A DNA stretch of 6,362 bases from Synechococcus sp. CPC35 (GTDB lineage: Bacteria; Cyanobacteriota; Cyanobacteriia; PCC-6307; Cyanobiaceae): assembly GCA_002684175.1 (NCBI GenBank), contig NYUU01000102.1, positions 2,202 to 8,563 of the forward strand, written 5' to 3'. Under the pieces are notes generated by a model. That model had not been told where the DNA came from. It did not search any database and saw nothing but the letters and a program-made list of their open reading frames with translations. The position numbers were made by a program, and so were the translations under genes. This document shows positions 1 through 6,362 of this stretch, piece after piece (the first letter of the stretch is position 1; every line of letters starts with the position of its first letter).

Positions 1-351
1 AGTGATGCCGTTGTCAATCTCGGCGCTCTCACACTGCTTCTTCAGGGCCTGCGAACCGGAAACGGAGACCTGATCTCCGACGGTATGCATGACCGACTTC
101 ACGAGCCCTACCGCTGGAGGCTGATCAAAGGAGGAGATCAGGTGAAGCAGGCTGCTGTTGAGGCGGGGGCGTGGGGGTGCGCAATCAGCGGAGCCGGCCC
201 AAGCATCCTGGCCCTGTGTACTGAAGAAAACGGACCGGCAGTCAGCAGGGCCATGGTCAGGGCCTGGGAAGCCAATGACGTTGCAAGTCGCGCCCCATTG
301 CTCAACCTGCAGACCGCCGGCAGCCACTGGCAGCCCATGGATGATGAGTAA
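1..351 (+). CDS. thrB: Homoserine kinase, C-terminal part (5' end outside window)
   Basis: This is the last 116 residues of a reading frame already open at the first base and closed by TAA at 349-351. Homoserine kinase phosphorylates L-homoserine with ATP in the cytoplasm, the step before threonine synthase. The visible part carries the third conserved GHMP-kinase motif, AWGCAISGAGPSILAL (encoded around 169-225), where the glycine-rich SGAGPS loop helps shape the active site. Before it comes the homoserine-kinase-like stretch DRLHEPYR, which follows an NLGAL.LLL.GL helix. The family is usually about 300-320 residues, so roughly the first 200 are missing. An ATG at 85 lies inside the domain and is not a real start. 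ndhD follows 57 nt downstream in the same direction, so cotranscription is possible. The family call rests on the GHMP motif plus the flanking pattern. Another GHMP kinase is the only serious alternative. Confidence 0.93.
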   Translation, partial: SDAVVNLGALTLLLQGLRTGNGDLISDGMHDRLHEPYRWRLIKGGDQVKQAAVEAGAWGCAISGAGPSILALCTEENGPAVSRAMVRAWEANDVASRAPLLNLQTAGSHWQPMDDE

Positions 352-365
352 AACAACCTAATCGC

Positions 366-381
366 AGCAGGCAAACCTGTT
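366..381 (+). other. Weak hairpin in the thrB-ndhD gap
   Basis: AGCAGG at 366-371 can pair with CCTGTT at 376-381 around a CAAA loop, giving six pairs of which one is a G-U wobble. It sits 14 nt after the thrB stop and 27 nt before the ndhD ATG. The sequence that follows, AGCTTTGTT, is T-rich but is not a clear T-tract, so this is not a convincing intrinsic terminator. It could be an mRNA-processing or 3'-protecting hairpin, or chance. The rest of the 57-nt gap shows no recognisable promoter. Confidence 0.2.
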
Positions 382-408
382 AGCTTTGTTAAAGATCGCA
401 GACAAGAA

Positions 409-1941
409 ATGGACGCTGGGTTAGGGCAAATCGCTTCATCAGATGCCTTCCCTTGGTTGTCCCTCATCGTTTTGCTGCCGGCGGCGGCGGCATTGGCTTT
501 ACCCCTTCTCCCCGCTCGTGATGGCGAGCTCTCCCCCTGGGCACGCAACGTCACGTTGATCGTGCTGCTCGTGGATCTGCTCCTGATGATGGGAGTGTTC
601 GCGACCCGCTTTGATCCTTCACTGGACAGCCTTCAGCTCGTGGAGCGCGTCAGCTGGCTCCCAGCGATTGGACTCGAATGGTCTCTCGGCGCCGATGGAC
701 TTTCAGCTCCACTTGTGGTGCTGAGCGGTCTGGTGACTCTTCTCTCCGTCGCAGCGAGCTGGTCGGTCAAACGCAAGCCACGCCTTTATTACGGACTTCT
801 TCTTGTTCAGGCCTCAGCCCAGGGGATGGTTTTCCTATCTCAGGATTTTCTGCTGTTCTTTCTGGCCTGGGAGCTGGAGCTTGTTCCTGTTTATCTGCTG
901 ATCGCCATCTGGGGCGGTCAGAACCGGCAATACGCAGCCACCAAATTCATTCTCTACACAGCTCTGGCATCACTGCTGATCCTGATCAGCGGCCTTGCAC
1001 TGGCCCTTTCAGGTGATCAGTTCACACTGAATCTCAGTGAGCTTGCTTCCCGCTCGCCGGGAGGAGGTTTCGCAATTCTCTGCTACCTGGGATTTCTGGT
1101 TGGATTCGGGGTGAAACTTCCGATGTTCCCCCTCCACACCTGGCTTCCAGACGCCCATGGTGAAGCCAATGCTCCGGTTTCAATGCTTCTCGCAGGAGTG
1201 CTGCTGAAGATGGGCGGCTATGCCCTGCTTCGCTTCAACGTTCAGATGCTTCCGGAAGCCCATCTCACCCTGGCTCCCGCTCTTGTGATTCTTGGGATTG
1301 TCAACATCGTCTACGGCGCGCTCAACGCTTTTGCGCAGGACAACGTCAAACGCCGCATCGCCTGCAGCTCCGTCAGCCATATGGGATTCGTTCTGGTCGG
1401 CATCGGTGCTGTTGATGCTCTTGGGATCAGCGGCGCCATGCTGCAGATGGTGAGCCATGGATTGATCGCTGCGGCGATGTTCTTCGTCACGGGCTGTTTC
1501 TACGAACGCACCAAGACGCTCTCGATCCCAAACATGGGAGGCCTTGCCAAAGCTCTGCCGATCACCTTCGCCTTTTTTCTCGCCAGCTCCTTAGCGTCTC
1601 TTGCACTGCCTGGCATGAGCGGCTTCATCAGTGAGATCACCATCTTTCTCGGAATCACCAGTCAGGAGGCTTTCACCTCCCTTTTCCGTTCGATCACCGT
1701 TCTGCTCGCGGCCATCGGCCTCGTGCTGACACCGATCTACCTGCTGTCGATGTGCCGCCGTGTTTTCTTCGGTCCCAGGATTCCTGCACTGGCCAGCGTT
1801 GCCGACATGCGCCCGCGGGAACTGGTGATCGGACTCAGTCTGTTGGTGCCGACCCTGGTCATCGGTGTCTGGCCCCGCATCGCCATGGACCTCTACGAGG
1901 CATCAACCGAAGCCCTATCCCAGCAATTCCTCATCGGCTGA
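409..1941 (+). CDS. ndhD: NAD(P)H-quinone oxidoreductase subunit 4 (NDH-1 chain D)
   Basis: This 510-residue, strongly hydrophobic protein is an antiporter-like proton-pumping subunit of the thylakoid NDH-1 complex. That complex takes electrons from ferredoxin in cyclic flow and feeds plastoquinone. The NuoM/NdhD hallmarks are all present: E155 in [18 protein letters not shown]236 in [20 protein letters not shown]267 in [12 protein letters not shown] and E409 in SGFISE. By alignment from memory these match E144, K234, K265 and E407 of E. coli NuoM, the charged residues of the proton path. Length and about 14 membrane segments fit the family. No ATG, GTG or TTG occurs in frame between the thrB stop at 349 and this ATG, so the start is well fixed, although no Shine-Dalgarno sequence is visible (AGACAAGAA precedes it). 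The context and the absence of a CO2-uptake gene set (ndhF3 or cupA) suggest the D1 form, but assigning the paralogue needs a phylogeny. Confidence 0.96.
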   Translation: MDAGLGQIASSDAFPWLSLIVLLPAAAALALPLLPARDGELSPWARNVTLIVLLVDLLLMMGVFATRFDPSLDSLQLVERVSWLPAIGLEWSLGADGLSAPLVVLSGLVTLLSVAASWSVKRKPRLYYGLLLVQASAQGMVFLSQDFLLFFLAWELELVPVYLLIAIWGGQNRQYAATKFILYTALASLLILISGLALALSGDQFTLNLSELASRSPGGGFAILCYLGFLVGFGVKLPMFPLHTWLPDAHGEANAPVSMLLAGVLLKMGGYALLRFNVQMLPEAHLTLAPALVILGIVNIVYGALNAFAQDNVKRRIACSSVSHMGFVLVGIGAVDALGISGAMLQMVSHGLIAAAMFFVTGCFYERTKTLSIPNMGGLAKALPITFAFFLASSLASLALPGMSGFISEITIFLGITSQEAFTSLFRSITVLLAAIGLVLTPIYLLSMCRRVFFGPRIPALASVADMRPRELVIGLSLLVPTLVIGVWPRIAMDLYEASTEALSQQFLIG

Positions 1942-1942
1942 C

Positions 1943-4051
1943 ATGACCCAGACCATTGCCATCTCCCCCCTTCTCCGAGGAGAGGGATTGCCCGACTACT
2001 CCGCGATCACACCGGAGTTGGTGAAGCGTGACATCCCCCAGTTGCTGCGCCAGCTGGACACGGACTTCACCGATCTTGAAAAGCGGCTGGCGGCGACACT
2101 CGAAACCGAGTCGCCTCTGGCCTGGGAAACCGTGATGGAGCCCCTTCGACTGATCGGTGAACGACTTCGCTGGAGCTGGGGCGTGGTTTCTCACCTCAAC
2201 GGTGTCTGTAATTCATCTGAACTGAGAGCTGCCCACGCGGAGCAGCAGCCTGAGGTTGTGCGTCTGAGCAACAGACTCGGTCAAAGCCAAACAGTGCATG
2301 CGGCTCTCACCCGTCTCAGGGATGCTCCTGCGGAACCACTCACCCCTGCCCGCGTTCGGATTCTCAAGTCCGAACTGCTGTCGATGCAGCAACGCGGTGT
2401 CGCCCTGACAGGCGAGGAGAAAACCGCCTTCAACGAAGCCAGTGAACGCCTGGCAGCCCTCTCCACCAGTTTTGGCAACCACGTGCTCGATGCCACACAG
2501 CAGTGGACCTTGAAGCTCACGCAAAAGGAGGAGGTGTCCGGTCTTCCCCAGCGGGCTCTGGAGGCTCTGGCCGCTGCTGCCCGCGATGCGGGAGACACGG
2601 GCGCATCAGCAGCGGACGGTCCCTGGCTGATTGGGCTGGACATGCCGCGCTACATCCCCTTCATCACCCATGCCGACAGCCGCTCCCTGAGGGAAACCGC
2701 CTACAGAGCCCATGTCGGACGAGCCAGCAGCGGAGATCTCGACAACAGGGCTCTGATCGAGGAGATCCTCAAGCTGAAACGCCAGCAGGCTGAGCGACTG
2801 GGTTATGCCCACTGGGCAGACCTCAGTCTTTCCGGGAAAATGGCTGATGATGTTCCTGCTGTTGAAGCTCTCCTCGAGGAACTGCGCGCTGCTGCGTTTC
2901 CCACAGCCGAGCAGGAACTCAATGATCTCCGCAAGATCGCCGGGCAACACGACGCTCCCGAAGCGGCTGATCTGGCGCCCTGGGATCTGACCTATTGGTC
3001 AGAGAAACTTCGCCGGGAACGCTTCGATCTCGATCAGGAAGCCCTTCGTCCCTGGTTTCCTCTTCCACAGGTCCTTGAAGGACTGTTCGGGGTTTGCAAA
3101 CGTCTGTTTGACATCGTGATCGAACCTGCCGATGGGGAAGCTCCCATCTGGCACAAGGATGTTCGCTATTTCCGTGTGTCCGACAGCAACGGCACACCCC
3201 TGGCCAGCTTCTACCTGGACCCCTACAGCCGTCCGGCCAGCAAACGGGGAGGCGCCTGGATGGACGACTGTCTGGGGCTGAGCACCAGAAGTGATGGAAC
3301 CCGTGTACTGCCGGTTGCCTACCTGATCTGCAACCAGACGCCGCCCGTTGGAGATGCGCCGAGTCTGATGAGCTTTGAGGAGGTGGAGACCCTGTTCCAT
3401 GAATTCGGTCATGGTCTGCAGCACATGCTCACCACCGTGGAAGAGCCGGAAGCGGCTGGAATCAGCAACGTGGAATGGGATGCGGTTGAGCTGCCGAGCC
3501 AGTTCATGGAGAACTGGTGTCTGGACCGCACCACACTGATGGGTATGGCACGCCACTGGCAGACCGGAGAAGCCCTGCCCGAAGAGGAATTTCAAAAGCT
3601 GTGCACCAGCCGCACCTTCAATGCCGGCCTGTCAACACTTCGTCAGGTGCACTTCGCGCTGACGGACATGCGTCTGCACAGCCAGTGGACGCCTGATCTC
3701 GATCTGACACCCGACCAGATGAGGAGGGGGATCGCCACCACAACCGCGGTGATGGAACCGATCGAGGGGGATCACTTCCTCTGTGCCTTCGGACACATTT
3801 TTGCGGGAGGTTATTCCGCCGGGTACTACTCCTACAAATGGGCTGAAGTGCTCAGTGCTGACGCCTTCGCCGCTTTTGAGGAGGCGGGACTCGATCAGGA
3901 AGAGCAGGTTCAATCCACCGGAGCCCGTTTCAGGGACACCGTTCTCAGCCTGGGTGGAAGCCGCTCACCATCGGAGGTGTTCGAAGCCTTCCGCGGACGA
4001 CCGGCAAGCAGCGAAGCACTGATTCGTCATTCGGGTCTGCTCACAGCCTGA
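1943..4051 (+). CDS. prlC: M3-family zinc oligopeptidase (oligopeptidase A-like)
   Basis: This 702-residue cytoplasmic metallopeptidase of the thimet oligopeptidase/oligopeptidase A family cleaves short peptides, such as those released by proteases or from cleaved signal and transit peptides. The zinc site is intact: HEFGH at residues 486-490 (two histidine ligands and the catalytic glutamate) and E516 in WDAVELPSQFMENW as the probable third ligand. The substrate-binding segment, glycine- and tyrosine-rich as in thimet oligopeptidase, is present at about residues 618-633 (HIFAGGYSAGYYSYKW). Length is close to E. coli OpdA (about 680). No signal peptide or membrane segment is seen. The ATG at 1943 is chosen because it lies one base after the ndhD stop (TGAcATG). 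The frame stays open upstream to an ATG at 1865, but that would overlap ndhD by 77 bp and adds a proline/serine-rich stretch that is only the shadow of ndhD. With no clear ribosome-binding site, translation is probably coupled to ndhD. The 3' end overlaps the convergent hydrolase gene by 25 bp. Confidence 0.95.
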   Translation: MTQTIAISPLLRGEGLPDYSAITPELVKRDIPQLLRQLDTDFTDLEKRLAATLETESPLAWETVMEPLRLIGERLRWSWGVVSHLNGVCNSSELRAAHAEQQPEVVRLSNRLGQSQTVHAALTRLRDAPAEPLTPARVRILKSELLSMQQRGVALTGEEKTAFNEASERLAALSTSFGNHVLDATQQWTLKLTQKEEVSGLPQRALEALAAAARDAGDTGASAADGPWLIGLDMPRYIPFITHADSRSLRETAYRAHVGRASSGDLDNRALIEEILKLKRQQAERLGYAHWADLSLSGKMADDVPAVEALLEELRAAAFPTAEQELNDLRKIAGQHDAPEAADLAPWDLTYWSEKLRRERFDLDQEALRPWFPLPQVLEGLFGVCKRLFDIVIEPADGEAPIWHKDVRYFRVSDSNGTPLASFYLDPYSRPASKRGGAWMDDCLGLSTRSDGTRVLPVAYLICNQTPPVGDAPSLMSFEEVETLFHEFGHGLQHMLTTVEEPEAAGISNVEWDAVELPSQFMENWCLDRTTLMGMARHWQTGEALPEEEFQKLCTSRTFNAGLSTLRQVHFALTDMRLHSQWTPDLDLTPDQMRRGIATTTAVMEPIEGDHFLCAFGHIFAGGYSAGYYSYKWAEVLSADAFAAFEEAGLDQEEQVQSTGARFRDTVLSLGGSRSPSEVFEAFRGRPASSEALIRHSGLLTA

Positions 4052-4638
4052 ACTGATTCCCTTAAATCCCTGGCAATCGGCTCCAGGGCAGCAGAGTGAC
4101 CCATCAGCTGTTGATGGGTCCACACGGGCAGTTCACGTCGTGACCCCATGGGCAGCACAGCCCGCCAGCCAGGACAGACCATCAGATCCCACCGACAGAA
4201 ATAACTTCGGCAGTTCAGGTCATCGAGAGCACCTGAACCGCTGCGGAGATCCTGCAGCAGGGAACTGCCCATTTTCATATCAGCAGCACCGGCGAGCAAC
4301 CGTCTGGGAATCGGGAGTGCTGTCAGTGTTCCCTGCTGTGGACTGCCCACACTGAAGAACTGTGATGTGCGTGCAGCCCCTCCCAGCTCCTGCAACCAGA
4401 TTCGGCCGATGACACCACCCATCGAGAAACCAAGCAGATCCACCATCACATCCGCTCCAAAGCGATCCTGAATGTGACGATCCAGCTGGCTCGCCAGCTG
4501 CCGCAGAGGGACCACACCAAGTCCATGGGGCAGATGGGGAATCAGCAGAGGCCGTTCCGGCTGGTCAAGATGCTGGACCAGCCGCACGAAAAGCCTGGGA
4601 GTGTCCCAAAGCCCGTGAACCAGAACGAGCGGTCTCAT
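4027..4638 (-). CDS. Small alpha/beta hydrolase, lipase/esterase-like
   Basis: This 203-residue protein has an alpha/beta-hydrolase pattern. It starts with MRPLVLVHGLWDTP, where HG at residues 8-9 contributes the oxyanion hole. The nucleophile elbow is GFSMGG with S72 as the likely catalytic serine. D151 in RWDLMVCPGW is the likely acid, and H175 in THQQLMGH is the likely base (H181 is less likely). It is expected to cleave an ester or thioester, but the substrate cannot be told from sequence. No signal peptide or membrane helix is seen, so it is probably cytoplasmic or loosely membrane-attached. The start at 4638 is chosen because its ATG overlaps the folB stop as ATGA and the hydrolase fold begins at once. 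An in-frame ATG at 4722 would add 28 residues, rich in His, Gly and Arg, that are the out-of-frame shadow of folB. No Shine-Dalgarno sequence is visible, so translational coupling is likely. It is the last gene of the leftward set. Confidence 0.85.
   Translation of the reverse strand: MRPLVLVHGLWDTPRLFVRLVQHLDQPERPLLIPHLPHGLGVVPLRQLASQLDRHIQDRFGADVMVDLLGFSMGGVIGRIWLQELGGAARTSQFFSVGSPQQGTLTALPIPRRLLAGAADMKMGSSLLQDLRSGSGALDDLNCRSYFCRWDLMVCPGWRAVLPMGSRRELPVWTHQQLMGHSAALEPIARDLRESVQAVSRPE
4068..4088. other. Inverted repeat just after the prlC stop
   Basis: CCCTGG at 4068-4073 and CCAGGG at 4083-4088 form a perfect 6-bp stem with a 9-nt loop, 16 nt past the prlC stop codon. It lies inside the hydrolase coding region. 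No T-tract follows on either strand. It could help define the prlC mRNA 3' end, or be chance. Confidence 0.25.
4096..4123. other. Strong hairpin inside the hydrolase 3' coding region, possible bidirectional 3'-end structure
   Basis: GACCCATCA at 4098-4106 pairs perfectly with TGATGGGTC at 4112-4120 around the five-base loop GCTGT. Two more pairs (GT at 4096-4097 with AC at 4122-4123) can form past a bulged C. The stem begins 46 nt after the prlC stop on the + strand. On the - strand it falls on the THQQLMGH codons that hold the putative catalytic histidine of the hydrolase. A hairpin there could act on either transcript, but neither side has a T-tract, so a standard intrinsic terminator is not supported. 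The stem is seen directly. Its role is inference. Confidence 0.4.
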
Positions 4639-5009
4639 CGCCAAGGTGCGGTGGCTCCATGACGGGACCTCTCCACCATGACCGTGCCCGTGAAGCCCGC
4701 GACGGGGGGGGAGCATTTGCACAGCTGCAGCCAGGTGGGCACCGATCCGTACAAGGCCTCGAGCCGATCCAGAACCTGTTCACTGAAATGTTCGATGGTG
4801 AGGCAACGGATCGTGCGGGCCAGATCCTGCAACGCGATGATCGCCTCGCTGTAATCCAGGGTTGCACTCAGATCATCATCAGCTGCAGCAGCGGCGAGAT
4901 CCAGTTGAAAACTCAGATCAAGGGCAAACCACTGGCCATCCCGGCGCTCGCTTTCCAGAACGCCGACGTGGGCCCAGAGACGGAGATCACGGACATGCAG
5001 AGCATCCAT
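4635..5009 (-). CDS. folB: Dihydroneopterin aldolase
   Basis: This 124-residue enzyme converts 7,8-dihydroneopterin to 6-hydroxymethyl-7,8-dihydropterin and glycolaldehyde in folate synthesis, normally as a cytoplasmic octamer. The family pattern is clear: DLRLWAHVGVLESER at 8-22 with conserved E21, GQWFALDLSF at 25-34, DDLSATLDYSEAI at 45-57 with Y53 in the substrate pocket, the pterin-binding E73 in LTIEHFSEQV, and the catalytic lysine K98 in CKCSPPVAGFTGTVMVE. Length is normal for the family (about 115-130). The ATG at 5009 shares one base with the proA stop (TGATG) and the stop overlaps the hydrolase ATG (ATGA), so all three genes are probably translated from one leftward mRNA by coupling. 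A run of eight C on the coding strand (G at 4704-4711) encodes part of the conserved SPP. The present reading frame is the one that keeps the family motif on both sides of it. Confidence 0.92.
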   Translation of the reverse strand: MDALHVRDLRLWAHVGVLESERRDGQWFALDLSFQLDLAAAAADDDLSATLDYSEAIIALQDLARTIRCLTIEHFSEQVLDRLEALYGSVPTWLQLCKCSPPVAGFTGTVMVERSRHGATAPWR

Positions 5010-6316
5010 CAGAGCGGTCGGTCCTGATGGCTGAACTGACGTTCACCAACGGCATAGTCCCCGGCTATGTGTCCATCCCCCCGCAGTCGATACCGGTAGG
5101 TCACCAGACCGTCTAGCCCAACGGGCCCCCGGGGCGGAAGCGTCTGGGTGCTGATGCCCACTTCAGCACCGAACCCATAGCGGAAACCATCCGCAAAACG
5201 GCTGGAACAGTTGTGATAGACCCCTGAGCTGTCAACAACCGCAAGGAATCTTGCGGCCGCCGCCTCATCAGCGGTGACGATCACATCCGTATGTCGGGAA
5301 CCATATCGACGGATATGAGCACAGGCCTCGTCGAGATCATCAACCAGCTTCACAGCAAGGATCAGGTCGAGGTACTCCGTGTTCCAGTCGTCCTCGCCGG
5401 CAGCTTCGGCCACGCCAAGGGCAAGGCTGTCGGCATCCCCACGCAGACTCACACCAGCTGCAGCGAAGGCAGGAAGGGCCGCGGCCAGAAAAGCAGGTGC
5501 GACAGACCGGTGCACAAGAAGGGTCTCGATTGCGTTGCAGGCAGCTGGATACTGAACCTTGCTGTCGACCGCCACACGTACGGCCATCGCCACATCAGCA
5601 GCCGCATCGACATAGAGATGACAGATGCCGTCGGCATGACCGAGCACAGGAATCCGGGTGTTGTCCTGAATGAAGCGCACCAGCTCATTGCTTCCCCGGG
5701 GAATGATCAGATCCACAAGCCCATCAAGGCGAAGCAGCGCAAGGCTTTCCTGACGCGTCGTGAGCAGTGCGAGTGCATCGGGTGGCACAGAACTGACAGC
5801 CAGACCAGCTTTCAGGGCAGCCATCACGGCCTCATTGGTGAGGCGGGCCTCACTGCCGCCTTTCAGCACGGCCCCGTTCCCAGAACGGATCGCCAGGGAA
5901 GCGATCTGCATCAAGGCATCGGGCCTGGCTTCGAAGATCACACCCACAACACCCAGGGGAACGGTCACCCGCTCAAGCACAAGGCCTGCGTCCAGCTCCC
6001 GGTGCAGCTGCCGGCGCCCGAGAGGATCGGGCAGGGAGGCCACCTTGCGCACGCCCTCGACAGCACCGTGGAGTTTGGCTTCATTCAGCTTCAGCCGCGC
6101 CAGCAATGCCGGCGCCAGGCCCTCCGCAGCCGAGCGATCAAGATCCTCGCCATTGGCCGCCACGATGCGATCCGCATGGTCCGCAAGGGCATCACCCATC
6201 GACAGAAGCGCCCCTGCACGCTGGGCATCGTCGGTCTGCCCCAGATCCACAGCGGCGCTTCGAACAGCTCCGGCGCGTTGCAGCAATTCTGCGGAGGGCT
6301 CTGGAACGGGGGACAT
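5009..6316 (-). CDS. proA: Gamma-glutamyl phosphate reductase
   Basis: This 435-residue enzyme reduces L-glutamyl 5-phosphate with NADPH to glutamate 5-semialdehyde, the second step of proline synthesis, in the cytoplasm. It has the aldehyde-dehydrogenase-like layout of ProA: FEARPD near residue 128, the NADP-binding segment VLKGGSEA near 150, [10 protein letters not shown] near 204, the catalytic cysteine C260 in [11 protein letters not shown], and the closing [22 protein letters not shown]. Length is typical (about 415-440). Two adjacent start codons exist: GTG at 6319 and ATG at 6316. ATG is preferred because GAAAGG (6323-6328) lies 6 nt before it but only 3 nt before the GTG. ATG also overlaps a likely upstream stop codon as TGATG. 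The partner glutamate 5-kinase gene (proB) is not in the window. The stop overlaps folB by one base. Confidence 0.96.
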   Translation of the reverse strand: MSPVPEPSAELLQRAGAVRSAAVDLGQTDDAQRAGALLSMGDALADHADRIVAANGEDLDRSAAEGLAPALLARLKLNEAKLHGAVEGVRKVASLPDPLGRRQLHRELDAGLVLERVTVPLGVVGVIFEARPDALMQIASLAIRSGNGAVLKGGSEARLTNEAVMAALKAGLAVSSVPPDALALLTTRQESLALLRLDGLVDLIIPRGSNELVRFIQDNTRIPVLGHADGICHLYVDAAADVAMAVRVAVDSKVQYPAACNAIETLLVHRSVAPAFLAAALPAFAAAGVSLRGDADSLALGVAEAAGEDDWNTEYLDLILAVKLVDDLDEACAHIRRYGSRHTDVIVTADEAAAARFLAVVDSSGVYHNCSSRFADGFRYGFGAEVGISTQTLPPRGPVGLDGLVTYRYRLRGDGHIAGDYAVGERQFSHQDRPL

Positions 6317-6362
6317 CACAGACCTTTCACACAGATGGCATCATCCCGCCCAGCCTCTGCAG
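6316..6362 (-). CDS. Possible 3' end of an unidentified gene upstream of proA
   Basis: Only the last 14 complete codons would be visible. They read [14 protein letters not shown] and end in TGA at 6318-6316, which overlaps the proA ATG as TGATG. The same arrangement is seen at proA-folB, which is the main reason to prefer this frame. A second frame, ending [11 protein letters not shown] with TGA at 6329-6327, cannot be excluded. It would leave 10 nt before proA and place its stop beside the ribosome-binding site. The tail is too short to assign a family, and no function is proposed. Confidence 0.4.
   Translation of the reverse strand, partial: AEAGRDDAICVKGL
6323..6328 (-). promoter_or_regulatory. 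Ribosome-binding site of proA
   Basis: GAAAGG on the minus strand lies six bases before the ATG at 6316. It is the only clear Shine-Dalgarno-like site among the visible starts. Its spacing favours ATG over the adjacent GTG at 6319. Confidence 0.6.

Noticed and set aside
382..408. Possible -10-like sequence (TAAAGAT) before ndhD
   Set aside because: No matching -35 element lies at suitable spacing, and a match this loose is expected by chance in an AT-richer gap.
1865..1942. Upstream in-frame ATG that would extend the oligopeptidase by 26 residues
   Set aside because: The extension lies wholly within the 3' end of ndhD and reads as a low-complexity shadow. The ATG directly after the ndhD stop fits the compact layout and the family length.
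2999..3595. A 198-codon open frame antisense to prlC
   Set aside because: prlC on the other strand has an intact zinc site and full-length family fit. Long antisense frames are expected in GC-rich coding DNA, and this one shows no recognisable motif and no start signal.
4639..4722. Upstream in-frame ATG that would extend the hydrolase by 28 residues
   Set aside because: It would read through folB in another frame, giving a Gly/His/Arg-rich stretch. The ATG that overlaps the folB stop begins exactly at the first strand of the hydrolase fold.
1..6362. Mobile element, CRISPR array, tRNA or defence island, and HIP1 octamers
   Set aside because: No terminal inverted repeats, direct-repeat arrays, cloverleaf-like segments, transposase or nuclease genes were seen. 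GCGATCGC was not noticed in a read-through by eye. Every gene identified is a housekeeping type.

Overview
The window looks like ordinary core genome from a fairly GC-rich unicellular cyanobacterium. A marine Synechococcus, or a relative of high-GC Prochlorococcus, is the best fit. The reasons are a cyanobacterial-type NdhD (NDH-1 subunit 4), very compact spacing, GC-rich third codon positions, and a gene set that, from recall and not from a search, resembles marine picocyanobacterial gene order. No perfect copy of the HIP1 octamer (GCGATCGC) was noticed, which also fits the marine group.

Layout. The left half reads rightward: the 3' end of thrB (homoserine kinase, threonine synthesis), a 57-nt gap, ndhD (a proton-pumping membrane subunit of the photosynthetic NDH-1 complex), then after a single base prlC (an M3-family zinc oligopeptidase). 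The right half reads leftward, from right to left: a short possible 3' end of an unidentified gene, proA (gamma-glutamyl phosphate reductase, proline synthesis), folB (dihydroneopterin aldolase, folate synthesis) and a small alpha/beta hydrolase of the lipase/esterase type. The two sets converge, and the ends of prlC and the hydrolase overlap by 25 bp. Apart from the thrB-ndhD gap, essentially every base is coding.

How the genes work together. Each side looks like one transcription unit held together by translational coupling. Stop and start codons overlap at proA-folB (TGATG) and folB-hydrolase (ATGA), and probably also at the upstream gene-proA junction (TGATG). ndhD and prlC are one base apart. 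The products belong to unrelated pathways (amino acids, folate, NDH-1, peptide turnover), so the grouping reflects genome compaction and not one pathway.

I found no mobile element, CRISPR array, tRNA, rRNA or defence system, and no evidence of an undescribed system. The points most worth a second look are the tail-to-tail overlap with two hairpins inside the hydrolase coding region, an eight-base G/C homopolymer in the most conserved part of folB, and the uncharacterised hydrolase.
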